Assembly (NCBI GenBank): GCA_947501275.1
Contig: CANMVD010000001.1
Location: 310,001-374,000 of the forward strand
Source: an uncultured Tateyamaria sp.
Lineage (GTDB): Bacteria > Pseudomonadota > Alphaproteobacteria > Rhodobacterales > Rhodobacteraceae
Reading direction: 5' to 3'
DNA length: 64,000 bases
Shown piece after piece: positions 35,016-41,165 of the stretch; positions within the stretch are counted from its first letter, which is position 1, and every line of letters starts with the position of its first letter. Under the pieces are notes generated by a model, which did no database searches, was not told where the DNA came from, and worked only from the letters and a program-made list of their open reading frames with translations. The translations under genes and the position numbers were made by a program.

Positions 35016-35275
35016 TAACTTGAGAACATAGCGATGAACGAGGCGTGCACGCCAGAGAATGACGCACTATCAGCGAGCTTTTGACTGCGCAAGAAACGCG
35101 CGTGACATGCACCGACAAAAACCATCATGCAAAGGGATATACCAAGTATCCACAGCAATCCATTTGCAAGACCGATCACGAAGCCGACAAAGAGTGTAAA
35201 CTCTGCCCCGATCCAGACCAGATCGCCGTTGCGCGCGGCCCAAACCGATTTCTTTTTTACCTTAGGAACCGGCAT
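35015..35275 (-). CDS. Small two-helix membrane protein, 86 aa
   Basis: Lys-rich N terminus (MPVPKVKKKS) followed by two closely spaced hydrophobic segments spanning about residues 20-58 (WIGAEFTLFVGFVIGLANG, LLWILGISLCMMVFVGA). It shares one base with the start of the 371-residue gene. No family recognised. Confidence 0.7.
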   Translation of the reverse strand: MPVPKVKKKSVWAARNGDLVWIGAEFTLFVGFVIGLANGLLWILGISLCMMVFVGACHARFLRSQKLADSASFSGVHASFIAMFSS

Positions 35276-35331
35276 TGCAATTTGATCTCCCAGAGTTGTG
35301 TTTTTGGGCCTTCACGACAAGCGCATCTTCA

Positions 35332-35481
35332 TCACCCGCCCTTGCGCGCCTTGGTCAGCAGATAAAGGCCAGCAATCCCGCAAAAGAACCCTACTCCGTT
35401 CACCCATGCGGGCGCACCAAATGCGATGGTGGCCAACAGGCTCACGATGGAAACCGCGATCGCGGCAAGGCCGAGTTTCAT
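35332..35481 (-). CDS. Tiny membrane protein, 49 aa
   Basis: Found by reading the gap between neighbouring genes: ATG at 35479-35481 to TGA at 35332-35334. The product starts MKLGLAAIAVSIVSLLATIA and continues through FGAPAWVNGVGFFCGIAGLY to a basic end (KARKGG), so two short membrane helices joined by a Pro/Trp turn. A GGAT stretch lies eight bases upstream of the start. Strand, spacing and hydrophobicity fit the series of small membrane proteins in this operon. Confidence 0.6.
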   Translation of the reverse strand: MKLGLAAIAVSIVSLLATIAFGAPAWVNGVGFFCGIAGLYLLTKARKGG

Positions 35482-35505
35482 ATCATTGATCCAATCCTGC
35501 TTGTT

Positions 35506-35709
35506 TCACCGCAATCCACCAGAAAGGAGTGCTCCGACAATTTTAACCGCTGCTTTTCCCGTGTGACTGCAGGACGACCGCACAAATGACGAACAAAAGC
35601 CGTTGCTCGTGTCACAACCAAACCAATGGGTGACGCATCCGATTGGAATAAGAACGACAATCGCGAACAGGCAAAGAAAAAACCACCGCTTCTTACCCCC
35701 CGTACGCAT
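35506..35709 (-). CDS. Small Cys-rich single-span membrane protein, 67-69 aa
   Basis: Start ATG at 35709 (or 35715), overlapping the 3' end of the coiled-coil gene in another frame; stop TGA at 35506. The product begins MRTGGKKRWFFLCLFAIVVL and has a single hydrophobic segment ending in IPIGC. Four more cysteines follow in WFGCDTSNGFCSSFVRSSC and beyond (five Cys plus one in the helix). The IPIGC end of the helix resembles a lipobox only loosely. The 24-base spacing to the next small gene suggests translation in series. Confidence 0.55.
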   Translation of the reverse strand: MRTGGKKRWFFLCLFAIVVLIPIGCVTHWFGCDTSNGFCSSFVRSSCSHTGKAAVKIVGALLSGGLR

Positions 35710-36769
35710 TCGCATCATGCTTCTCGACAATCTCCGAGAAGCGGCGGGCAAAGCGCTCATCCGCCTTGGCTTTCTGCTCCAGCACATCACGGGCAAAAAC
35801 CATCTGATCCTCGTGGGCCTCCAACATGTCGGCCATCCGCGCATTTGTCGCCGCACCGATACCTGCCATGGCGGTTTGCGCCTCTTGGTCCGTCTTCACG
35901 CCGATCTCGTTGATGCGGTGAGCGACGTCCTGCTGTTGGGCAGTTTTCAACGATTTGGTCAGGGCGTCATAGAGCACAACGCGCTGCTTGGTGTCCGTTT
36001 GCAACTTGTTGATCAGCACCATCTGCGTCGCCGCTTGGTTCTGTAGTGAATCCACCCAGGTTTTGCCCTTTTCGATATAGCGTTCGAGGGTCTGGGACTT
36101 GGCCAATTTGACCTGTTCGTCCTGTACCATGGCATTGTACTTGGAGTTCAGATCGGCCAGCTCTGTTTCGAGCACGGTGCGCGCAGCGGCATCAGTTTCA
36201 GACGCGATCTTGTTCTCAAGCGTTATGATGGCCGGATCCATGGCCTTGATCTCCGCTTGAAGGGCGGACAGTTCCTGCACCGTGAACTCACGTTCATCCA
36301 GCGTCTCTGTCAGATTGCCTTCGACCTTGGTTTTTTGATCTTCGAGCACGTTCAACTGACCTTCCAGCAGCTTAACAATGACATCGGATTTCGAAATCAG
36401 GTCTTGCAGCTTGTCGTCGATGGTCGCTGTCCGGATACGCTCCTGACGCATCGATTCCGATTTGGCCTTGGCAAAGATACCAACAAAGCTTTCCCACCCG
36501 GTTTTGGAACGGATCTCTTCAAAGTCTTTTGAAAACGCTGTGGTCACGTCATCAAGGCCCATGATCAGTTCAGCAATGTTTGCGTTCATGGTCTCGGTAT
36601 GGGCGTGGACGTCGTCCAGAGTGGCGTTTTCGATATCCATCGAAATGTCCGTGCCCTCTTTCATCTTGGCGCGCGCAGTCTCGATCCGACTGGTCAACTC
36701 GGCAATCTTGGATTGGGCCTCGGCCACCTGCGACTGAGATTCTGCCACCTGAGATGCGAAATCCGCCAT
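35693..36769 (-). CDS. Long coiled-coil protein, first gene of the AAA+ operon
   Basis: A 358-residue, highly charged, almost wholly helical protein with Gln/Ala/Glu heptads from the N terminus (ADFASQVAESQSQVAEAQSK) and long coiled coils at about 120-260 (VEGNLTETLDEREFTVQELS, LEDQKTKV). No signal peptide or membrane segment. It superficially resembles TelA/PspA-type cytoplasmic scaffolds but no family is certain. Start ATG 36769 with GGGAG seven bases upstream; a TTG at 36772 is less likely. It heads the twelve-gene cluster divergent from tetR. Confidence 0.75.
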   Translation of the reverse strand: MADFASQVAESQSQVAEAQSKIAELTSRIETARAKMKEGTDISMDIENATLDDVHAHTETMNANIAELIMGLDDVTTAFSKDFEEIRSKTGWESFVGIFAKAKSESMRQERIRTATIDDKLQDLISKSDVIVKLLEGQLNVLEDQKTKVEGNLTETLDEREFTVQELSALQAEIKAMDPAIITLENKIASETDAAARTVLETELADLNSKYNAMVQDEQVKLAKSQTLERYIEKGKTWVDSLQNQAATQMVLINKLQTDTKQRVVLYDALTKSLKTAQQQDVAHRINEIGVKTDQEAQTAMAGIGAATNARMADMLEAHEDQMVFARDVLEQKAKADERFARRFSEIVEKHDANAYGG

Positions 36770-36927
36770 CAAATTCTCCCTCGTTTCAAAGTGTTGCTTT
36801 ACATATAGGTGATGTTACGGGGGTTTACATCCGCTGATCACCGGAATTCCGGCACAGTGTTGCAAAACCTCCCCCCGAATGAAAGCGCAGCAATGGGGTT
36901 TTCGCCGTGCACACTGCGGGTTATGTC

Positions 36928-36942
36928 TTGAACTTGGTTCAT
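36928..36942. promoter_or_regulatory. TetR operator candidate O4, in front of tetR
   Basis: TTGAACTTGGTTCAT: a TGAAC-NNN-GTTCA palindrome of the same type as the three operators before pspA. It ends 12 bases before the chosen tetR start codon, overlapping the expected leader or start of transcription, so it fits autorepression. Confidence 0.65.
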
Positions 36943-36954
36943 ACGGGGAAAATT

Positions 36955-37554
36955 ATGAGCACCAAGGCTCAAGACCGGCGCAATGCGTTGCACATGACGT
37001 TGATCGACATCGCAGAGACACAGATCGAACAAGAGGGCATTGCCGCGATCAAGGCCCGCACGCTGGCACAAGAAGCCGGATGCTCGGTCGGGGCCATATA
37101 CAATGTGTTCGGTGATCTCGAAGATATCATCATTGCCGTGAACGGGCGGACATTCGAAAAACTTGGGCGTCACGTTGCGCTGGCCCTTGCTGGAAAAGAG
37201 GCGCTCGGCCCGACCGACCGACTGATCGCAATGTCATTTGCGTATCTTGATTATGCTGTCGAACATCCCCGGCTGTGGCGCGCATTGTTTGATCTGCGCA
37301 TGTCGACCGACATGGAGGTTCCGCAATGGTACCTTTCAGAACTGGCGCAACTGTTCGCCTTTATCGACGGTCCGGTCAAAGAATGCTTTCCTGACCTGGA
37401 CACCGAAGAGGTCTCTTTGATGACCCGCGCTCTGTTCTCGTCGATTCATGGAATCGTCCTGTTGGGGCTGGAAAACCGAATCTCCGGCGTACCGCGAGAC
37501 CAGATCCGCAACATGATTGCGATGCTGCTACGGTCCTCCACCGGTCAAAAGTGA
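36955..37554 (+). CDS. TetR/AcrR-family repressor
   Basis: A 199-residue regulator: N-terminal DNA-binding domain with helix-turn-helix LAQEAGCSVGAIYNVFGDLEDI (about 38-59) and a C-terminal ligand/dimer domain of WHG type (FAYLDYAVEHPRLWRALFDL). ATG at 36955 with GGGGA upstream is preferred to an earlier ATG at 36907, which would put the operator palindrome inside the coding region. It probably represses its own gene, pspA-yiaAB and perhaps the divergent operon. The ligand is unknown. Confidence 0.9.
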   Translation: MSTKAQDRRNALHMTLIDIAETQIEQEGIAAIKARTLAQEAGCSVGAIYNVFGDLEDIIIAVNGRTFEKLGRHVALALAGKEALGPTDRLIAMSFAYLDYAVEHPRLWRALFDLRMSTDMEVPQWYLSELAQLFAFIDGPVKECFPDLDTEEVSLMTRALFSSIHGIVLLGLENRISGVPRDQIRNMIAMLLRSSTGQK

Positions 37555-37591
37555 TTTGAAACCATTGTAATCACAGTGGAAACACAGTGTT

Positions 37592-37606
37592 TTGAACGTC
37601 GTTCAA
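37592..37606. promoter_or_regulatory. TetR operator candidate O1, pspA promoter
   Basis: TTGAACGTCGTTCAA, a perfect 7+1+7 palindrome. It lies 23 bases upstream of O2 measured start to start, about two helical turns, so dimers could bind on the same face of DNA. Confidence 0.75.
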
Positions 37607-37614
37607 CTTTTTTC

Positions 37615-37643
37615 TTGAACGACGTTCAAACTTGTTCTATTTT
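37615..37643 (+). promoter_or_regulatory. pspA promoter with operator O2
   Basis: Operator O2 is TTGAACGACGTTCAA (37615-37629), a perfect 7+1+7 palindrome. Its left half TTGAAC doubles as a -35 box; 17 bases later TATTTT (37638-37643) is a fair -10 box. Transcription should start near 37650, so O2 covers the polymerase contact region. Confidence 0.7.
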
Positions 37644-37648
37644 ATTTC

Positions 37649-37663
37649 GTGAACAACGTTCAT
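37649..37663. promoter_or_regulatory. TetR operator candidate O3, at the pspA transcription start
   Basis: GTGAACAACGTTCAT: TGAAC-AAC-GTTCA core, a slightly weaker copy of O1/O2. It covers the predicted transcription start and ends 14 bases before the pspA ATG, adjacent to the AAAGG ribosome site (37666-37669). Confidence 0.65.
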
Positions 37664-37677
37664 GAAAGGTAAAACAG

Positions 37678-38349
37678 ATGCTGAATACATTTAGAACTCT
37701 CTTTGCAGGTGCGAATGCCCGCGCCGAAGACCGCCTGCGTGATGTCTATGCGATCGAGCTGATCGACCAGAAAATTCGTGAAACCGAAGCACAGGTTCAA
37801 GCCGCCAAGTCGACGCTTGCCAGCCTGATCCAGCGCAGCCGGTCCGAACAGAAGCTGCTTGATATGCTGCGCACACGTATCGCGTCACTGACTGACCGGG
37901 CCCGTGCCGCCATGGCCGAAGGGCAGGACAACATGGTGAACGAGGCCGCCAGCGCCATCGCAGAGATGGAAAACGAAAGCGCTGTCCGTCAGGCCACCAT
38001 CGACCGTCTGGAGATTCAGGCCACACGTTTGCGTGCGTCCGTTGAAAAGGGCCACCGCCGTGTCATTGATCTTAAACAGGGCGCTTTGCAAGCCAAAGCC
38101 ATCCGCCGCGAACAGACGATCCAGTCCGGGTTGCACACTACGTTGCAAGGCATCTCGTCGGCCGATGAGGCTCAGGCCCTGATCGACCGTGTGACCGGCA
38201 AGGATGATCCACTGGAGCAGGCCGAAATCCTGTCCGAAATCAATGCAGGTCTTGATCATACCGGGCTTGAAGACCGCATGGCCGAAGCCGGGTTCGGCAG
38301 TGCCACAAAAGTCACAGCCCGCGACGTACTGGCCCGACTTAAACCCTGA
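37678..38349 (+). CDS. PspA/IM30-family membrane-associated protein
   Basis: A 223-residue protein of the length of PspA, with an N-terminal helix suited to membrane binding (MLNTFRTLFAGANARAEDRL), then long coiled coils (IDQKIRETEAQVQAAKSTLA and SLTDRARAAMAEGQDNMVNE) and a helical C terminus. PspA/Vipp1 proteins are bacterial members of the ESCRT-III fold that polymerise on stressed membranes. Located directly behind three TetR operators and before yiaAB. Classical PspF/PspBC partners are absent; the AAA+ gene of the divergent operon is a possible substitute. Confidence 0.85.
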   Translation: MLNTFRTLFAGANARAEDRLRDVYAIELIDQKIRETEAQVQAAKSTLASLIQRSRSEQKLLDMLRTRIASLTDRARAAMAEGQDNMVNEAASAIAEMENESAVRQATIDRLEIQATRLRASVEKGHRRVIDLKQGALQAKAIRREQTIQSGLHTTLQGISSADEAQALIDRVTGKDDPLEQAEILSEINAGLDHTGLEDRMAEAGFGSATKVTARDVLARLKP

Positions 38350-38415
38350 TCGTGCCACAAACAGACCTCACAGTTTCGTTAACTCAAACCCAATTCAATC
38401 CATCGGAGACTTACC

Positions 38416-38703
38416 ATGTACAATGACAAACCAGACAATTCGCTGATCATGATGCTCAATGGCGCAGGCGTCGTAGCCGCCTACGTGCTGCTCGGCATTT
38501 CCCTCTGGATCAGCACCGATGTGCCGCTTTCAACCAAAGGGTTCTGGGGCATCGGCATTCTGATGTTGACCCTGAGCCTGGTGAATTTTGTCAAATACCG
38601 CTTTGACAACCAGCAGCGCATCGACCGTATCAACCGTATCGAAGAAGCCAAACACGAAAAGCTTCTTGAGGACTATGTCGGCGAAGTCAAAGACGCCGCG
38701 TAA
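38416..38703 (+). CDS. YiaA/YiaB-family inner-membrane protein
   Basis: A 95-residue protein with two membrane helices (about 10-30 MLNGAGVVAAYVLLGISLWI and 38-60 TKGFWGIGILMLTLSLVNFV) matching the YiaAB domain, followed by a charged helical tail (NRIEEAKHEKLLEDYVGEV). YiaAB proteins recur next to PspA-like genes. It lies 66 bases after pspA and before a terminator, so the pair is one transcript. Confidence 0.85.
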   Translation: MYNDKPDNSLIMMLNGAGVVAAYVLLGISLWISTDVPLSTKGFWGIGILMLTLSLVNFVKYRFDNQQRIDRINRIEEAKHEKLLEDYVGEVKDAA

Positions 38704-38739
38704 AGACATTACACCCCAAGACCTTTTCAGAATGCAAAC

Positions 38740-38771
38740 GGGTCGCCTTGGGAACAGGGCGACCCTTTTTT
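38740..38771 (+). terminator. Rho-independent terminator of pspA-yiaAB
   Basis: Stem GGGTCGCC (38740-38747) / GGCGACCC (38758-38765), 10-base loop, followed by six T (38766-38771). It lies 36 bases after the yiaAB stop. Confidence 0.9.
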
Positions 38772-38802
38772 ATCTCACTGTCAATTTCCGATGGAGTGAA
38801 TG

Positions 38803-39354
38803 ATGCAGAATGCACCTGTTCGAAATCCCCAATTTCTACTGCACAAGGCCGCCTGGCCGTGCATTGCCATAATCTGGCTCGCCTATCTCATTTTCAATGA
38901 GCCCTCTTTTGGTCATGCGCCCTATTACGCGCGTCCATTGCACCCTGTGTTGTCGGGCCTGTTTTCAGTCTGGGCCGGGTATGCTCTTGTCTTCATGGTC
39001 ATACTCATTGCGCACAACATGGCAATGCTACGCGAAAAGCTGGCGTTCACATGGCCAAAGGCTGCAAGTTCTTTTGGTGCAATGCTCGTCACGCCCGTTT
39101 TCTTTTGGGGCCTTCTGCCATTGGTTCCGGCGATGCTGCTTTGGGCACCAGCAATGGGTGCGCCGCTTGATATCCAACTCGTCGTGGTCGCGCTGCCCAT
39201 CTCGCTCGTGATCTGGGCCTTATGGTATGGGGTTTTCAGCTTGATCGGCCCCGTGGCCAAGCCATTTTCGGTAAAACGGCTTCCCGCGTGCCTGCTGATT
39301 TTTGGGGGCGTTGCCAGCGGCGTAGCACTGAGCCTGAACGAACCCTACTTCTGA
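38803..39354 (+). CDS. Membrane protein of unknown function, 183 aa
   Basis: About five hydrophobic segments, including HKAAWPCIAIIWLAYLIF, FSVWAGYALVFMVILIAH, LVTPVFFWGLLPLVPAMLLW and LVVVALPISLVIWALWYGVF. No family recognised. Two adjacent ATG codons at 38800 and 38803; the second is six bases from GGAG and is chosen. It lies beyond the terminator of pspA-yiaAB, so it is probably transcribed on its own, and may or may not belong to that locus. Confidence 0.72.
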   Translation: MQNAPVRNPQFLLHKAAWPCIAIIWLAYLIFNEPSFGHAPYYARPLHPVLSGLFSVWAGYALVFMVILIAHNMAMLREKLAFTWPKAASSFGAMLVTPVFFWGLLPLVPAMLLWAPAMGAPLDIQLVVVALPISLVIWALWYGVFSLIGPVAKPFSVKRLPACLLIFGGVASGVALSLNEPYF

Positions 39355-39369
39355 CAACGCCTCTTGCCA

Positions 39370-39400
39370 CCGCCCGCCGTTTCAGCAATCTGGCGGGCGG
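39370..39400. terminator. Strong GC hairpin between the membrane protein and amidinotransferase genes
   Basis: CCGCCCGCC (39370-39378) pairs perfectly with GGCGGGCGG (39392-39400) around a 13-base loop. It starts 16 bases after one stop codon and ends 6 bases before the AAGGGAG ribosome site of the next gene. No T-tract follows, so it may be a 3' stabiliser, a partial terminator or a leader structure controlling the amidinotransferase. Confidence 0.5.
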
Positions 39401-39418
39401 AATTCAAGGGAGCGTGCC

Positions 39419-40543
39419 ATGTCAGATTGGTCACCAGACAAAACTCAAGTCAAAAGCTGGAACGAGTGGGATACTTTGCGCCACGTCATCGTGGGACGCG
39501 CAGATGATTGCCACATCCCGCCCGAAGAACCTGCTCTGGATGCGAAAGTCCCCGAAGACAGCGACATGCGTGGCCAGTGGGGTCGCCGCCCGCAAGAGAC
39601 AATCGACCGCGCCAATGAACTCCTCGACACGTTTGCCAACCAGCTGAAATCGCGCGGCATACGCGTGGATCGTCCCACGTCCATAGATCATTCAGTGCCT
39701 GCAACGACGCCAGACTTTCATACTGACAGCCAGTTTGGTTGCATGCCACCCCGCGATGTCCTGCTGACTGTCGGCCACGAGATCCTTGAGGCGACGATGT
39801 CATACCGCTGCCGCTGGTTCGAGTACCTGAACTACCGCCCCCTCATGCAGCAATATTGGGACGAGGATCCAAACTTCCGACATGAGGCAGCGCCCAAACC
39901 GCGCCTGACGGATGCGGACTACCATCCCGATTACCTGTCTGAAAAGATTGGCGATGCCAAACGACTGGAATGGGCGGCCAAAAAGTTCTTTGTCACCACC
40001 GAAGAAGAACCACTGTTTGATGCCGCTGACGTGCTGCGTTTTGGCAAGGATCTGGTGGTACAGCACGGCTTCACCACAAACCTCAAGGGCATCGAATGGC
40101 TGCGCCGCCACTTCCCCGATCATCGGGTTCACACCGTGAACTTCCCAGGTGATCCCTACCCGATCCACATTGATGCGACGTTCACGCCGCTGCGTCCGGG
40201 CCTGATCCTCAACAACCCGCAGCGCCGTCTGCCCGACGACCAGCGCGGCATGTTCGAAGCCAATGGATGGGAGATCGTCGATGCTGCCCAGCCAGCCCAC
40301 AACACACCACCACCGCTGTGCTATTCCTCGACATGGCTGTCTATGAACGTGCTGGTGCTGGATCCCAAAACCGTCTGCGTCGAGAAGTCAGAGGTCTATC
40401 AGGCCGAGCAGATGGACAAGCTGGGGATGGAAGTTGTCGAGGTCGAGTTACGCGATGCCTACGCCTTTGGCGGCGGGCTGCACTGCTGCACGGCGGACGT
40501 CTACCGCGATGGGGACTGCGAAGACTACTTCCCCAAACAGTGA
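39419..40543 (+). CDS. Glycine-amidinotransferase-like enzyme (AGAT/StrB family)
   Basis: A 374-residue amidinotransferase of the pentein fold. The triad is visible: Asp202 in LFDAADVLRFGKDL, His250 in YPIHIDATFTPLRPG, and nucleophile Cys356 in GGGLHCCTADVYRDG. These match AGAT, which moves an amidino group from arginine to glycine (guanidinoacetate plus ornithine), and the streptomycin-pathway StrB enzymes. The acceptor here is unknown; there is no biosynthetic cluster around it. Start ATG 39419 with AAGGGAG. Confidence 0.88.
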   Translation: MSDWSPDKTQVKSWNEWDTLRHVIVGRADDCHIPPEEPALDAKVPEDSDMRGQWGRRPQETIDRANELLDTFANQLKSRGIRVDRPTSIDHSVPATTPDFHTDSQFGCMPPRDVLLTVGHEILEATMSYRCRWFEYLNYRPLMQQYWDEDPNFRHEAAPKPRLTDADYHPDYLSEKIGDAKRLEWAAKKFFVTTEEEPLFDAADVLRFGKDLVVQHGFTTNLKGIEWLRRHFPDHRVHTVNFPGDPYPIHIDATFTPLRPGLILNNPQRRLPDDQRGMFEANGWEIVDAAQPAHNTPPPLCYSSTWLSMNVLVLDPKTVCVEKSEVYQAEQMDKLGMEVVEVELRDAYAFGGGLHCCTADVYRDGDCEDYFPKQ

Positions 40544-40554
40544 AATCTGCAAGG

Positions 40555-40580
40555 GGAGTGGCCCGCACGTGGGCCACTCC
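40555..40580. terminator. Shared hairpin between convergent amidinotransferase and peroxiredoxin genes
   Basis: GGAGTGGCCC (40555-40564) / GGGCCACTCC (40571-40580), perfect 10-bp stem with a 6-base loop, occupying most of the 45 bases between the two stop codons. No T-tract on either side; by position it serves as a bidirectional terminator. Confidence 0.6.
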
Positions 40581-40588
40581 TCCCGTCA

Positions 40589-41077
40589 TTACATAGAGGC
40601 CAGCAGCGCCTCGCCACCGGACACTTCGCACACGCCGGGGCTTTCTTCTTCCTGCAGCAGCGTGACTTTGCCGTCCTCAACCAGCATCGCATACCGTTTG
40701 GAGCGGCCCATCAAACCTGCCGGCGGCGCGTCAAAGTCCATACCAATTGCCTTGGTGAACGCGCTTTCTGCGTCACCGAGCATGGTGATGCCAGCATCGG
40801 ACGCGCCGGTCGCTTCTCCCCACGCTTTCATAACAAAAGGGTCGTTGACGGACACGCAGATGATCTCGTCCACGCCCTTGGCATCAAACTGATCCTTGGT
40901 GCGCACAAAGCTGGGCACATGCGCTGAATGGCAGGTCGGCGTGTAGGCACCGGGCACGGCAAAAATCACCACTTTGCGCCCTTTGGTTTTGTCGCTCATT
41001 TTCACCGGCGCAGGCCCATCGGCCCCCAACTGTACCAGTGTCGCATCAGGAAGCGTGTCGCCTTGGGAAATTGCCAT
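40589..41077 (-). CDS. Peroxiredoxin (Prx5 / redoxin type)
   Basis: A 162-residue thiol peroxidase. The peroxidatic Cys49 lies in VPGAYTPTCHSAHVPSF, the Prx5 signature. A second Cys (EIICVSVND) and a C-terminal Cys (SPGVCEVSGG) are candidate resolving residues. It reduces hydrogen peroxide and alkyl peroxides using glutathione/glutaredoxin or thioredoxin. ATG at 41077 (MAISQGDTLPDA) is preferred over a start at 41167. Confidence 0.94.
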   Translation of the reverse strand: MAISQGDTLPDATLVQLGADGPAPVKMSDKTKGRKVVIFAVPGAYTPTCHSAHVPSFVRTKDQFDAKGVDEIICVSVNDPFVMKAWGEATGASDAGITMLGDAESAFTKAIGMDFDAPPAGLMGRSKRYAMLVEDGKVTLLQEEESPGVCEVSGGEALLASM

Positions 41078-41165
41078 GTGTTTCGAGCCTTTCTTGGAAT
41101 TGCGTCTGTCTTGATCTGCGATATAGGCTGCGCACAGCATGAGGGCGAGGGCAAAGGTTAAAAAC

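Noticed and set aside
35478-35660. A 60-codon minus-strand frame overlapping both micro-genes
   Set aside because: Its product lacks a hydrophobic segment and overlaps the two better micro-gene candidates in other frames.
36841-36852. CCGGAATTCCGG palindrome between tetR and the coiled-coil gene
   Set aside because: It does not resemble the TGAAC operator set and is not repeated; a 12-bp palindrome in 64 kb of GC-rich DNA is not compelling alone.
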